Shown: positions 48,125-58,134, numbered from the stretch's first letter. The stretch is 64,000 bases of DNA from Pseudoxanthomonas sp. 3HH-4 (GCF_006716465.1 NZ_VFPB01000001.1:1274983-1338982), one strand, 5' to 3'. Notes: generated by a model from the sequence alone, not told the origin. Made by a program: numbers and translations.

Positions 48125-48253
48125 GCACGCATGCTAGCGACGATGCGTGCGGCTTGCAGCACAATGTGATGGATGTTGCGATTTCCGCTGCCGTTGACGG
48201 GATCTGAACCGGTGCGCGTCGACCATGTCCACGCATCCACACGAGGACCCGCC

Positions 48254-49198
48254 GTGAATCCATCTTCCACCGACACCCGCGACAACGAACGTCGGCGCCA
48301 ACATGCGCTGGATCGCTACCATGCCGTCGATACCCTCCCCGGCACGGCCTATGACGATCTGGTGGGGCTGGCTGCCGCGATCTGCGGCACGCCCATCGCT
48401 GTCGTGTCGCTGATCGACCGCGACCGCCAGTGGTTCAAGGCGCGCATCGGCCTGGATGACCATGAAACCACCCGCGACACTGCGGTGTGCGACCACGCCA
48501 TCCGGCAACCGGATGAACTGCTCGAGATATCCGACCTGAGCGAAGACCAGCGCTTCGCCGATTTCCCCATCGTCACAGGCGATGTCAAGGCGAGGTTCTA
48601 TGCTGGTATGCCGCTGGTGGCCGGCACGGGCGAGGCATTGGGCACGGTATGCGTGGTGGACACCCACCCGCGCCGCCTGAGCAACCAGCAGAAGGCTTCG
48701 TTGCGGGCGCTCGCACGGATCACCGTCGCGCTGCTGGACTCCCATCGCATGCATCACGAAACCCAGGTGGTGGTGGCGCTGCAGGGTCATGGCGAGGCGT
48801 CCGTGGCGCCGAGTGAGCCATGGTGCGTGGTGATCGTGGAAGCACAGGGCATGGCCGAGGCGGCTCGCCGGCTGGGCGAACGCACGCTGGAAAAGACCCT
48901 GCAGGAACTTGCATCCCTCTTCGACGCCTGCGTGCGCCACGACCTTGGCGACCATGTCAGTCGCGTCACCGACAGCGCCGAGTTCGTCGTCCTGCTGAAG
49001 GGGGCCGGCACGGAGACGAGGATCGAAGCGCTGCGCAACGCCGCACAGGCCGCGCGGCAGCGGCACGGGATCGAATTGCTGGCGGGCACGGCGTCGGCTT
49101 CTCCGGCCGACGAGGCGTTGTTGCACGTTTACCTGCGCGCGGAGGAAGACCTCAGCCTGCGGAAGGACGCGCTTGCGGATCGTCGCGAGGCGGCATGA
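48254..49198 (+). CDS. GAF sensor with degenerate GGDEF domain
   Basis: About 314 residues. The N-terminal GAF domain (residues 20-165) shows the pattern YDDLVGLAAAICGTPIAVVSLIDRDRQWFKA, with FCDHAI-like CDHAI and FYAGMPL. The C-terminal part has the GGDEF-domain layout, but the signature reads DSAEF at 240-244, so no cyclase activity is expected; it may bind c-di-GMP or GTP. It starts at GTG 48254 with GAGGA upstream; an ATG at 48173 in frame lies within the tilS promoter region and is less likely. It is divergent from tilS. Confidence 0.82.
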   Translation: MNPSSTDTRDNERRRQHALDRYHAVDTLPGTAYDDLVGLAAAICGTPIAVVSLIDRDRQWFKARIGLDDHETTRDTAVCDHAIRQPDELLEISDLSEDQRFADFPIVTGDVKARFYAGMPLVAGTGEALGTVCVVDTHPRRLSNQQKASLRALARITVALLDSHRMHHETQVVVALQGHGEASVAPSEPWCVVIVEAQGMAEAARRLGERTLEKTLQELASLFDACVRHDLGDHVSRVTDSAEFVVLLKGAGTETRIEALRNAAQAARQRHGIELLAGTASASPADEALLHVYLRAEEDLSLRKDALADRREAA

Positions 49199-49213
49199 GA
49201 GGGCGCCGGATGC

Positions 49214-49402
49214 TCATCGGAGTTGCTGCAGGATGACGATGAGCGCGGCGATCCAGCAGGCACCCACGAACAGGCCCAGCACGAGATGCTGGCTGACGCC
49301 GGTGCGGTGGAAGCGCCAGCGGTTCACCGCCAGCGCCACCAGCACGGGCAGCACGAAGAGTACGGTGGGCAGCAGCCACCAGGGCAACGAAAGCAGGTCC
49401 AT
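49214..49402 (-). CDS. Small two-segment membrane protein
   Basis: A 62-residue protein with two hydrophobic segments (about residues 7-26 and 40-58) joined by NRWRFHRTGVSQH. It resembles phospholipase D-type N-terminal (PLDc_N) small proteins only loosely and is left unnamed. ATG 49402 has GGAGG six bases before it, while the in-frame GTG 49408 lies right on the Shine-Dalgarno sequence. The 49403-49517 gap upstream contains no further gene. Confidence 0.7.
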   Translation of the reverse strand: MDLLSLPWWLLPTVLFVLPVLVALAVNRWRFHRTGVSQHLVLGLFVGACWIAALIVILQQLR

Positions 49403-49517
49403 GGCCACCCTCCTGCGCGCGGACCGGCGATGCGCCGATCACTGCCTGCATCATCGCGTGTCCATCGTCCCCCGGCATTGATCGCGATCAACCGTCCGTC
49501 GCATCGCGCGGGCCAGG

Positions 49518-50267
49518 CTAATCCTGGAGCGTCGCGAGTTCGCGCTTCGCCACGGCGATCCAGTCTTGCTGCTCGCGACGGTAGTAGCGTGGCGCCGCGT
49601 CGGACCGATCGAGGATCTCCTGGAACACCGCGCGTGCGCGCGCCTGATCTCCATGCCGCTTCAGCAGCAGGCCGAAGCGGGCGCGGGCTTCCTCACCGGG
49701 ATAGCCCTGTACCACGGCTTCGTACTCGTGGATGGCGGCGGCCGCATCGGCTGTGTCCTCCACGGCACGCGCGTACAGCAGGTGGCCGTCGGCGGATCGG
49801 AAACCCGGGTTGGCGGTGATCAGTGCATCCAGCGTATCGCGCGCCTTATGCGCGTCGCCCATGCCGAACTGCGCCTTCGCCAGTCCCAGCATCAGGTCCG
49901 GATCGGTGGCATACAGGCCTTTGAGCGCCTGCTCGTACAGTTCTGCGGCGTGCGTGTAATCGCCGCTGCGCAGGCTTTCTTCCGCCAGTCGGCGACGGTT
50001 CTCCGGGGTATCCGCGGCCTTCAGCAACTTGGCTGCGTCGCGGCGGTCGCGCTCGGGATCGATCCGGTTCCGCACGTTGCGCACCGTGCGCCGCGCCGAG
50101 GGGTTGTGCCGCAGGTCCGGCAGGATCTCGGCGATGAAGTACACGATCACCGCGATAAAGGAGAACACCAGCAGGATGAAGACCCAGTAGAGCGGTCTTC
50201 CGGTGCGCACCACGTGCACGCAGCAGGCGATCTGGAGAGCGAAGGAGAGCAGGAGGAGTGGACTCAT
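49518..50267 (-). CDS. TPR membrane protein
   Basis: 249 residues: two membrane segments within the first 50 (LLLLSFALQIACCVHVV and WVFILLVFSFIAVIVYFIAE), then a soluble C-terminal half with repeated TPR helices (SGDYTHAAELYEQALKGLY, GDAHKARDTLDALITANPG, AAIHEYEAVVQGYPGEEA, GDQARARAVFQEIL). It should scaffold other proteins at the inner membrane. ATG 50267 begins the first segment and has AGGAGGAG upstream. It is divergent from the lectin-cytochrome gene, which shares the 261-base promoter region. Confidence 0.88.
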   Translation of the reverse strand: MSPLLLLSFALQIACCVHVVRTGRPLYWVFILLVFSFIAVIVYFIAEILPDLRHNPSARRTVRNVRNRIDPERDRRDAAKLLKAADTPENRRRLAEESLRSGDYTHAAELYEQALKGLYATDPDLMLGLAKAQFGMGDAHKARDTLDALITANPGFRSADGHLLYARAVEDTADAAAAIHEYEAVVQGYPGEEARARFGLLLKRHGDQARARAVFQEILDRSDAAPRYYRREQQDWIAVAKRELATLQD

Positions 50268-50528
50268 GCGGGTAGCGCGGCGCCGTCGGCGGAACGCCAA
50301 GCATCCGTCATCCACGTGGCCTGCGCCAGCCGGTGGCAGGGAACGTTGAAACGACCGCGGCCACCCGCGTGCGGGCCGGCGGGTTGTGCGGCATCGGTCA
50401 CAGCGGCATGGCTATGCCTCTGCGACGATGCCGCGTCCTGCCATTGGATGGCGTGCCGCCGCGTCTCGGGGAGAGACGCCGTGGCGCCGCCGACGTTCCC
50501 CACGCGTCCCCAAGGAATCGGTATCCCG

Positions 50529-53360
50529 ATGCATCGCCCCTGTCCTGCAGTCTTCCTGCATCGCCGAGTGCTGGCGTCGCTCATTGTGTTGGCCTCGATG
50601 TCGCTGGCGGCTTGCTCCGCGCAGCCCGATGAAGCGCGTGATACCCCTTTCTGGAGCACCGCGCGATCCACTTCGGGATCCCCGTACAGTCAGGCGATGA
50701 ACCAGAGAGCTGCGGTCGTTGCCGCCAAGGCGCAGGCCGCGCCACCCCAGAACATCAACGTCGATCCGGTACCGCCGGGCCGCTACCGCATCGCCAGCGT
50801 GCTGAGCGGGTTGTGCATCGAGGTCCGCGACGGCAGCACCGCCAACGGCACGCCGCTGGTGCAGGCCGCCTGTGAGGGCACGCTGCACCGGCAGTTCTTC
50901 GACATCGCCGAGACGGCGGCCGGCCAGTACCGCCTGCGCAACCTGCACACGCAGAAGTCGGCCGACATTCCCGCGGGCTCGGGCGCCGACCACGTCATCG
51001 TGCAGCAATGGGACGACAACGGCAGCGGCGCGCAACGCTTCCGCCTGCAGCGCGTCGACACCGGCGACCGCTACCGGATCGTCAACGTCAACAGCGGCAA
51101 GTGCATCGGCATCGTGGGCGCTTCGACGACCGCCGGGGCCTCCATCGAGCAGATCGCGTGCGCTGCGGTGCCCGCGCAGCAGTTCCACCTGGCCGTTGGC
51201 GAACCGCAGCCGGTGCACCAGAACGGATCGCATCCGTTGATTCCGCCGCCTCCACAGGTGCCGCCTTCCGCGAGCTACCAGCCGTTGCTATGGTCCGACG
51301 ATGCCGACCCCATCCAGTACACCCAGGACGACGGCACGCTGGTCACCCATGTGGGCGGCCGCGTGCGCGACCGTCACGCGCGCGAGCCCATCGTCGACGA
51401 CAGCTACCAGGTTTTTCCGCCCCAGTACTTCGAGCGGCGCACGCACGAGATCGTGATCCACGACGATGCGGTGCCCGGCACGTCCGGTGAGCAGCGCATC
51501 CTGACCATCCTCGTCAAGCCGCAGCACTACTGGTACGGCACCAATTTCCGCCATGGATACATCGGGCGCCGCAGCGAGGATCCGCTGGAACCCACTTCGG
51601 TCGCGCTGTATGCCGACAACGGCGGCATGAAGCTGTTGCCCGGTGGCGTCGCGGCGCAGACGCCGATCGCGAACTACGCGCAACTCGGGCAGGATCCCAA
51701 CGCCAACTACACCCCGCCGGCCGGCACGCCGGGCAATGCCTTCGTATTGGTGAAGGAGATCCGCACGGCCGCCAACGACGCCCATCGGCCTTTGCGCAAG
51801 GGCGACCTGGTGGAGTTCGAACTGGGCATCTTCCTGGCGGGCAATCCGGATCTCATCGGCCGCTTCAACTACTACGCCGAGGCACTCGTCTACCGTGCGG
51901 GGTCGCAGGGCATCGTGTCCTGGTTCCGTGGGCCAGGCTACGGCGTGCAACGTCCGCTGGACTCGCTGGCCATGCCGGCAGAAGCGCTCAGCGCCGGGCC
52001 GTGGATGACGCTGCACGAGGACACCTCCAGCGAGCCGTTCCGCATGCTGCAGCAGGCGTCGCACAACATCGCCGGCTACAACATGCAGCCATGGGCGGAA
52101 GGGCGCCGGCTGATCCATACCTCGTTCGCGAGCGGCCGCCATTCGGAAGAAAGCAACACGGTGTTCGCCGCGCATGCGGGCAAGACCGCGCCCCGGTTCT
52201 CGCAGACGCGCTGCGTGGACTGTCATGCGGGCAATGGACGCAGTTCACCCGGCGTCGGTGCGCCCCTGGACCGGCTGGGCGTGTTCGTCGGCGTAGCCGG
52301 CGCAGGCACGCAGGCACCGGATGCGCGCTTCGGCCTGCGCCTGCAGCAGGGCGTCTATCGCGAGGCCGGGGCCAACGTGGACGGGCGTGAAGCCGAGCTG
52401 GTGCTCACCGGTTACACGGAACTGCCGGGTCGCTACGCCGATGGCACCGGCTTCGTGCTGCGCCGGCCGAACTACACCCTGCGCGACCGTGCCGGCCAGC
52501 CGCTGGCGTTGCCCAGCGCCTTGTCGGTACGCGTGGCGCCATCGCTGACAGGGCTGGGCCTGCTGGAAGCAGTGCCCGAACAACAGCTCGAACGCCTTGT
52601 GCTGGCGCAACAGGGCGATCCGGACGGCGTGGCCGGCCGGCTGCAGATCGTGGCCGATCCGCGCGACGCCGGTATCAGTCGCGTGGGGCGCTTCGGCTGG
52701 AAGGCCGCCGCCGCCACGCTGGAACAGCAGACCTCGCTGGCGTTCAACATCGACATGGGCGTCACTTCGCCGCTGATGTTGTCGCTGGAATGTGCACGTG
52801 GCAGCCAGGGCACGGCCTGCGCGCAGGTCAACAGTGGCAGCGCAAAGCTGACCGCTGCCGACATCCACCAGACCACGCTCTACCTGAGCCTGCTGGGCGT
52901 GCCGCCGAAACGGGACTTCGAGAACCCGCTGGAGCAGGATGCGCAGGCGCGCGCCCGGCAACTGCGCGTCAAGCGCGGCGCACAACTGTTCGAAGCCGCC
53001 CGTTGCAGTACCTGCCACGCGCCGGAGTTGCGCACGGGCCATCACCGGTTCGTCGAACTGCGCTACCAGACCATCCGGCCGTACACCGACCTGCTGCTGC
53101 ACGACATGGGACCCGACCTGGCCGATACCTATGTCGAAGGCCGCGCCACCGCTCGCGAATGGCGCACCGCGCCGTTATGGGGTCTGGGCCTGGCAGCGGC
53201 AATAGATCCGAACGTGCGCTACCTGCATGACGGTCGCGCCGCCACGCTCGAGGAAGCGGTGCTCTGGCACGGCGGCCAGGGCACGTCTGCGAAGCAGCGC
53301 TTCGAGGCGATGAGTGCCGAGGACCGTCGCGCGCTGGTGGATTTCCTCAGGTCGCTCTGA
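50529..53360 (+). CDS. Lipoprotein joining a ricin-type lectin and a di-heme oxidoreductase
   Basis: 943 residues. Seen: signal peptide with lipobox SLAAC at about residues 25-29; a linker; a beta-trefoil of the ricin B/CBM13 kind at about 80-235 with three repeats (RYRIASVLSGLCIEV, QYRLRNLHTQKSADI, RYRIVNVNSGKCIGI) and QxF in place of the usual QxW; a middle region of about 300 residues that I do not recognise; then a COG3488/DHOR-type di-heme domain. Heme sites are CVDCH at 562-566 and CSTCH at 826-830. The family ligand loop appears as LLHDMGPDLAD, followed by EWRTAPLWGLG and YLHDGRAATLEEAVLWHGG. It is probably an envelope redox protein that binds a carbohydrate. The start was set at ATG 50529; an open frame upstream is non-coding. 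Confidence 0.9.
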   Translation: MHRPCPAVFLHRRVLASLIVLASMSLAACSAQPDEARDTPFWSTARSTSGSPYSQAMNQRAAVVAAKAQAAPPQNINVDPVPPGRYRIASVLSGLCIEVRDGSTANGTPLVQAACEGTLHRQFFDIAETAAGQYRLRNLHTQKSADIPAGSGADHVIVQQWDDNGSGAQRFRLQRVDTGDRYRIVNVNSGKCIGIVGASTTAGASIEQIACAAVPAQQFHLAVGEPQPVHQNGSHPLIPPPPQVPPSASYQPLLWSDDADPIQYTQDDGTLVTHVGGRVRDRHAREPIVDDSYQVFPPQYFERRTHEIVIHDDAVPGTSGEQRILTILVKPQHYWYGTNFRHGYIGRRSEDPLEPTSVALYADNGGMKLLPGGVAAQTPIANYAQLGQDPNANYTPPAGTPGNAFVLVKEIRTAANDAHRPLRKGDLVEFELGIFLAGNPDLIGRFNYYAEALVYRAGSQGIVSWFRGPGYGVQRPLDSLAMPAEALSAGPWMTLHEDTSSEPFRMLQQASHNIAGYNMQPWAEGRRLIHTSFASGRHSEESNTVFAAHAGKTAPRFSQTRCVDCHAGNGRSSPGVGAPLDRLGVFVGVAGAGTQAPDARFGLRLQQGVYREAGANVDGREAELVLTGYTELPGRYADGTGFVLRRPNYTLRDRAGQPLALPSALSVRVAPSLTGLGLLEAVPEQQLERLVLAQQGDPDGVAGRLQIVADPRDAGISRVGRFGWKAAAATLEQQTSLAFNIDMGVTSPLMLSLECARGSQGTACAQVNSGSAKLTAADIHQTTLYLSLLGVPPKRDFENPLEQDAQARARQLRVKRGAQLFEAARCSTCHAPELRTGHHRFVELRYQTIRPYTDLLLHDMGPDLADTYVEGRATAREWRTAPLWGLGLAAAIDPNVRYLHDGRAATLEEAVLWHGGQGTSAKQRFEAMSAEDRRALVDFLRSL

Positions 53361-53381
53361 ACGCGAGCGAACGAAATAAGA

Positions 53382-53404
53382 AAGCGCCGGGTCTGCCGGC
53401 GCTT
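53382..53404. terminator. Terminator between convergent genes
   Basis: The stem AAGCGCCGG/CCGGCGCTT has a loop GTCTG; the minus strand continues TCTTATTTCG, so it mainly ends accA transcription. Confidence 0.65.
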
Positions 53405-53427
53405 CAGTGGAACGCAGGGCGGACCGC

Positions 53428-54387
53428 TCAGGCGGCTTCGTACGCGCCGTAGCCGCGCAGGCGCTCGTAACGTTTCTGCAGGAGCTGTTCAACCGGCAAC
53501 TGCTCCAGCGCATCCAGTTCGTTGAGCAGCACTGCTTTCAGGCGCACCGCCATCTGGCGGGGATTGCGGTGCGCGCCGCCGATGGGCTCGCGCACGACCT
53601 TGTCGACCAGGCCGAGTCCGTGCAGGCGCTTGGCGGTCAGGCCGAGCTGTTCGGCGGCGTCCTTGGCCTTGGCGGCGTCCTTCCACAGGATCGACGCGCA
53701 GCCTTCCGGCGAGATCACCGAATAGGTGCCGTACTCCAGCATCAGCGTGCGGTCGCCGACGCCGATCGCGAGCGCGCCGCCGCTGCCGCCTTCGCCGATC
53801 ACCGTGCAGATGATCGGGATCTTCAGTTCGGCCATCTCCATCAGGTTGCGCGCGATGGCTTCGGACTGGCCGCGCTCTTCCGCACCCACGCCGGGGTAGG
53901 CGCCGGGCGTATCGATGAAGGTCAGCAGCGGCAGCTTGAAGCGCTCGGCCATCTTCATCAGCCGCAGCGCCTTGCGGTAGCCCTCGGGGCGGGGCATGCC
54001 GAAATTGCGGGCGATCTTGCTCTTGGTGTCGCGGCCCTTCTGGTGGCCGATGATCATCACACTGCGGCCGTCGATGCGGCCCAGGCCGCCGACGATGGCA
54101 CTGTCGTCGGCGAAGGCACGATCGCCAGCGAGTTCCTGGAACTCGTCGCAGAACACCTTGATGTAGTCCAGCGTGTACGGGCGCGCCGGGTGGCGGGCCA
54201 GCTGCGAGACCTGCCACGGAGACAGGTCGCGGAAGATCTGCGCGGTGCGGATGCGCAGCTTGTCCTGCAGCGCGTGCACCTCGGCATCGACATTCACCGC
54301 CGGGCCGGTGCTGGCGGTACGCAGGTCCTGGATCTTGGCTTCCAGGTCGGCGATGGGCTGTTCGAAATCGAGGTAGTTCGGATTCAT
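53428..54387 (-). CDS. accA: Acetyl-CoA carboxylase carboxyltransferase alpha subunit
   Basis: 319 residues; with AccD it transfers carboxyl from biotin-BCCP to acetyl-CoA, the first committed step of fatty acid synthesis. Seen: N-terminal [81 protein letters not shown] and the active-site [24 protein letters not shown] 54387 starts the family N-terminus. It follows dnaE with 96 bases between. Confidence 0.98.
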   Translation of the reverse strand: MNPNYLDFEQPIADLEAKIQDLRTASTGPAVNVDAEVHALQDKLRIRTAQIFRDLSPWQVSQLARHPARPYTLDYIKVFCDEFQELAGDRAFADDSAIVGGLGRIDGRSVMIIGHQKGRDTKSKIARNFGMPRPEGYRKALRLMKMAERFKLPLLTFIDTPGAYPGVGAEERGQSEAIARNLMEMAELKIPIICTVIGEGGSGGALAIGVGDRTLMLEYGTYSVISPEGCASILWKDAAKAKDAAEQLGLTAKRLHGLGLVDKVVREPIGGAHRNPRQMAVRLKAVLLNELDALEQLPVEQLLQKRYERLRGYGAYEAA

Positions 54388-54483
54388 CTGCGGGCCAGGG
54401 GCCGGAAAGGGGGAAAGTGTAGCCGAAGCGTCCGGACGGTCACGTACGGGGGTGTAGGGCCGTGATGCGGCGCACGCGCTGTG

Positions 54484-57400
54484 TCAGTGGGTCCAGGGCC
54501 GATGGAACGCGGGCTTGGCCGTGCGTACGCCGGGCAGGGCGCGCAACGCGTCCAGCAGCTCCGTGTCCACGCGCACGGCCTTCTGCCCATTGAGGTCCAG
54601 CATGCCGGCGATGGCGGTCGTGCCCGCAGCCATCAACAGGTCGAGCCGCAACGGCGTACCGCCGGGCCGGTGCCGCGAAAGCAGGGCATCGACGCGCTGC
54701 CACAGACCGGGCACGCGCAGGTCCAGGCGAAGTTGCAGGCGTTGCGCGTGTTGCTGGCAGAGCTGGGTGTAGTCCCATACCTGGCGGATGCGCAGGCTGT
54801 AGCCGCCACTGAACTCGTCCTCGCGCAGGCCGCCCTTGATGACCAGCACGCGATCGCGCGTCAACAGCGGACCGAACTCGGCCAGCGCGTCGGAGAACGC
54901 GCTGCATTCGATGCGACCGCACCCGTCCTCCACCTGCACGAAGACTTGGCTGTCCCCCTTGCGTCGCACCCCGACTACCTGACCCGCGATCACGCAGGAC
55001 ACTTCGGGCCGCCAGCCTTTTTTCTCGCCGGGCGACTGGTTGGCCCAGATCGCGTCCAGATTGCCCAGGTCGTTGCCGACCAGCGATCGCAGGTCCTCGC
55101 GATAAGGATCCATCGGATGGCCGCTGAGGTAGTGTCCCAGCGTCTCGCGCTCACCGTGCAGCAGCTGGGTGAGGGGCCATTCGTCGGTTTCGGGCAGATC
55201 GACGTGGATATCGTCCCCGCCACTGCTGGAACCGAACATGTCGACGATGCCCGCACTGCGGTTCTTGCTGATCTGGTCGATGGCCTTCAGGACTTCCGGC
55301 AACTGCAGCGCCAGCGACGCGCGATTGCGGCCCAGCGCGTCCAGCGCGCCGGCGTTGATCAGCGCTTCCAGAGCCCGCTTGTTGAGCTTCGAGGAATCGA
55401 CGCGTTTGCAGAAATCCAGCAGGTCGCGGAATGTCCCTCCGTCGCGGCGCGCCTCGGCAATGCTCTCGCATACGCCCTGTCCGACGCCCTTCACCGCGCC
55501 CAGGCCGTAGCGGACCGTGCGGGCGTCGGTGGCGACGAACATGAAATCGGAATGGTTGACGTCCGGCGGCAGCATGGTCAGGCGGAGTCCGCGCGCCTCG
55601 TCGAGGAAGCCGACCACCTTGTCGGTCTTGTCCATGTCGGACGACAGCGTGGCCGCCATGAATTCGGCGGGATAGTGCTTTTTCAGCCACGCGGTCTGGT
55701 AGGCGACCAGCGAGTACGCGGCGGCGTGCGACTTGTTGAAGCCGTAACCGGCGAACTTCTCCATCAGGTCGAAGATTTCGTCGGCCTTGCGCTCGTCCAC
55801 GCCGCCCTTCGCGGCACCCTCGCGGAAGATCTCGCGGTGCTTGGCCATTTCGGCTGGCACCTTCTTGCCCATTGCCCGGCGCAGCAGGTCGGCGCCACCC
55901 AGCGAGTAGCCGCCGACGATCTGCGCCATCTGCATGACCTGCTCCTGGTAGACCATGATGCCGTAGGTCTCTTCCAGCATGGTCTTGGTGCGTGGGTCGG
56001 GGTAATCGAACTCCTCGCGTCCATGCTTGCGCTCGACGAACGACGGGATCATGTCCATCGGGCCGGGGCGGTACAGCGCATTCAGCGCGATCAGGTCCTC
56101 GAAGCGATCGGGCTTGGCTTCCTTCAGCGCGCGCCGCATGCCCGAGGATTCGAACTGGAAAACCGAGCCCGTGTTGCCATTGGCGAACACGTCGCGATAC
56201 ACGCTGGCGTCGTCCAGCGGGATGGTGGTGATGTCCACCGGCGGCAGGCCCGCGCGTGCGTGGCGCTGGTTGATCGCCTTCACCGCCCAATCGATGATCG
56301 TCAGCGTGCGCAGGCCCAGGAAGTCGAACTTCACCAGGCCGACCGCTTCCACGTCGTCCTTGTCGAACTGCGTGACCGGATTCTTGCCGCGGCCGTCTTC
56401 GTCGTGTTCGGCGAACAGCGGGCAGAAGTCGGACAGCGGCGACGGTGCGATCACCACGCCGCCGGCGTGCTTGCCGGCGTTGCGGGTGAGGTCTTCCAGC
56501 TGGCGCGCGAGGTCGATCAGGTCGCGGACATCATCCTCGTCGCGGTAGCGGTCGATCAGCTCCTGCGAGGCCATCTCGCTGCTGCCTTCGCCCATCGCGT
56601 CCTTCAGCGATACGCCCAGGATGTTGGGGATGAGCTTGGCCACGCCGTCGACCAGGCCGTACGGGTAGCCGAGCACGCGGCCGGCATCGCGCACCACCGC
56701 CTTGGCCGCCATCGTGCCGTAGGTGATGATCTGGCTGACGCGGTCGCGACCGTACTTGCGCGCGACGTAGTCGATTACCTCGTCGCGCCGGTCCATGCAG
56801 AAGTCGATGTCGAAGTCGGGCATCGACACGCGTTCCGGGTTGAGGAAACGCTCGAACAGCAGGCCGTAAGGTAACGGGTCAAGATCGGTGATCTGCAGTG
56901 CCCACGCCACCAGCGAACCTGCGCCGGAGCCGCGGCCCGGGCCGATCGGGATGCCGTTGTTCTTTCCCCACTGGATGAAGTCGGCCACGATCAGGAAGTA
57001 GCCGGGGAACCCCATCTTGCAGATGGTGTCGAGCTCGAAATCCAGCCGCTGCTCGTAGTCCGCGCGCGTGTGGCCGGGTGCCAGCGGACTCTTCTCCAGG
57101 CGCGCCTTCAGTCCGGCGTGCGACTGGCTGCGGATCCAGCTGTCCAGCGTCTCGTCGTCCGGCACCGGATAGGCCGGGAGGAAGTAGGTTCCCAGCCGCA
57201 TCTCGATGTTGCAGCGCTGCGCAAGCGCCAGCGTGTTGTCGATGGCGTCCGGCACGTCGGCGAACAGCGCGGCCATCTGCTCGCCCGACTTCATGTACTG
57301 CTCGGCGCTGTAGTCCCGCGGACGCTTGGGGTCGTCCAGCACGCGGCCGGAGGAAATGCATACGCGCGCCTCGTGCGCCTCGAACCCGTCCGGTGACAGG

Positions 57401-58041
57401 AAACGCACGTCATTGCTCGCGATCACCGGCAGGCCGCGTGCAGCGGCGGCATGCAGGGCGAACGCATTGAAGGCTTCTTCGCCGTCGCGCTGCGTACGGG
57501 TCAGTTCCAGATGCAGGTCGTCGCGGAAGCTGCGCTGCCAGTCGGCCAGGTGCTGCTCGGCCAGGTCATGGCGCCCGCCGTGGGCCAAGCGGCCGGCCAT
57601 GCTCTGCCGGCCCATGATTGCGAACAGGCCCTCATGGTCGGCGCGCAGCCAATCCGGATGGATGGCGACGCCGTCGGTGCGGTGGCCTTCCATCCATGCG
57701 CGGGACAACAGGCGCGACAACGAGAGGTAGCCCTCGCGGTCGCGGCACAGCAGCGTCACCGTCCACGGCGCATCGCTGCCATCGGCCACCATCACGTCGG
57801 CGCCCGCAATGGGCTTGATGCCGACGCCTTCGGCGGCCTTGTAGAACTTAACCAGCGCGAACAGGTTGTTGCGGTCGGTGACCGCCAGCGCGGGCATGCC
57901 CAGTTCGACCGCGCGGCTCAGCAGATTGGGCTGCTTGGCTTTCTTCGGATCGGCGTGGTCCGGTTTCTCGGGCACGCGGATGATCGAATCCGCGAGCGAA
58001 AACTCGGTGTGCAGGCGCAGGTGGACGAAACGGGAGGACAT
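54484..58041 (-). CDS. dnaE: DNA polymerase III alpha subunit
   Basis: 1185 residues; the replicative polymerase. Seen: the N-terminal PHP domain with LRLHTEFSLADSI and AVTDRNNLFALVKFY; polymerase motifs MPDFDIDFCMDRRDEVI (two catalytic Asp) and the third Asp in RPGPMDMIPSFVERKHG; GFNKSHAAAYSLVAYQTAWLK; and the OB-fold near the C-terminus (VSCVIAGQVVGVRRKGDSQV). It is full length and the order rnhB-dnaE-accA is conserved. An intact PHP domain suggests proofreading may still come from DnaQ. Confidence 0.98.
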   Translation of the reverse strand: MSSRFVHLRLHTEFSLADSIIRVPEKPDHADPKKAKQPNLLSRAVELGMPALAVTDRNNLFALVKFYKAAEGVGIKPIAGADVMVADGSDAPWTVTLLCRDREGYLSLSRLLSRAWMEGHRTDGVAIHPDWLRADHEGLFAIMGRQSMAGRLAHGGRHDLAEQHLADWQRSFRDDLHLELTRTQRDGEEAFNAFALHAAAARGLPVIASNDVRFLSPDGFEAHEARVCISSGRVLDDPKRPRDYSAEQYMKSGEQMAALFADVPDAIDNTLALAQRCNIEMRLGTYFLPAYPVPDDETLDSWIRSQSHAGLKARLEKSPLAPGHTRADYEQRLDFELDTICKMGFPGYFLIVADFIQWGKNNGIPIGPGRGSGAGSLVAWALQITDLDPLPYGLLFERFLNPERVSMPDFDIDFCMDRRDEVIDYVARKYGRDRVSQIITYGTMAAKAVVRDAGRVLGYPYGLVDGVAKLIPNILGVSLKDAMGEGSSEMASQELIDRYRDEDDVRDLIDLARQLEDLTRNAGKHAGGVVIAPSPLSDFCPLFAEHDEDGRGKNPVTQFDKDDVEAVGLVKFDFLGLRTLTIIDWAVKAINQRHARAGLPPVDITTIPLDDASVYRDVFANGNTGSVFQFESSGMRRALKEAKPDRFEDLIALNALYRPGPMDMIPSFVERKHGREEFDYPDPRTKTMLEETYGIMVYQEQVMQMAQIVGGYSLGGADLLRRAMGKKVPAEMAKHREIFREGAAKGGVDERKADEIFDLMEKFAGYGFNKSHAAAYSLVAYQTAWLKKHYPAEFMAATLSSDMDKTDKVVGFLDEARGLRLTMLPPDVNHSDFMFVATDARTVRYGLGAVKGVGQGVCESIAEARRDGGTFRDLLDFCKRVDSSKLNKRALEALINAGALDALGRNRASLALQLPEVLKAIDQISKNRSAGIVDMFGSSSGGDDIHVDLPETDEWPLTQLLHGERETLGHYLSGHPMDPYREDLRSLVGNDLGNLDAIWANQSPGEKKGWRPEVSCVIAGQVVGVRRKGDSQVFVQVEDGCGRIECSAFSDALAEFGPLLTRDRVLVIKGGLREDEFSGGYSLRIRQVWDYTQLCQQHAQRLQLRLDLRVPGLWQRVDALLSRHRPGGTPLRLDLLMAAGTTAIAGMLDLNGQKAVRVDTELLDALRALPGVRTAKPAFHRPWTH

Positions 58042-58134
58042 GCCGGCTCGGAAGGCTGTCGGGGCAGCGTACCGGCGCCGGTGGGGAGGGGCAAGGCTTG
58101 ACTTTCCCGGGTCGACGGAATGTCCGCGACAGTG

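Noticed and set aside
50385..50402. Possible CRP/Clp site (TGTG...TCACA) upstream of the lectin-cytochrome gene
   Set aside because: The half sites are 8 bases apart instead of 6 and the left half is imperfect (TGTGC).
49566..50528. Possible 321-residue N-terminal extension of the lectin-cytochrome
   Set aside because: It is antisense to the TPR gene and a lipoprotein signal peptide begins at 50529.
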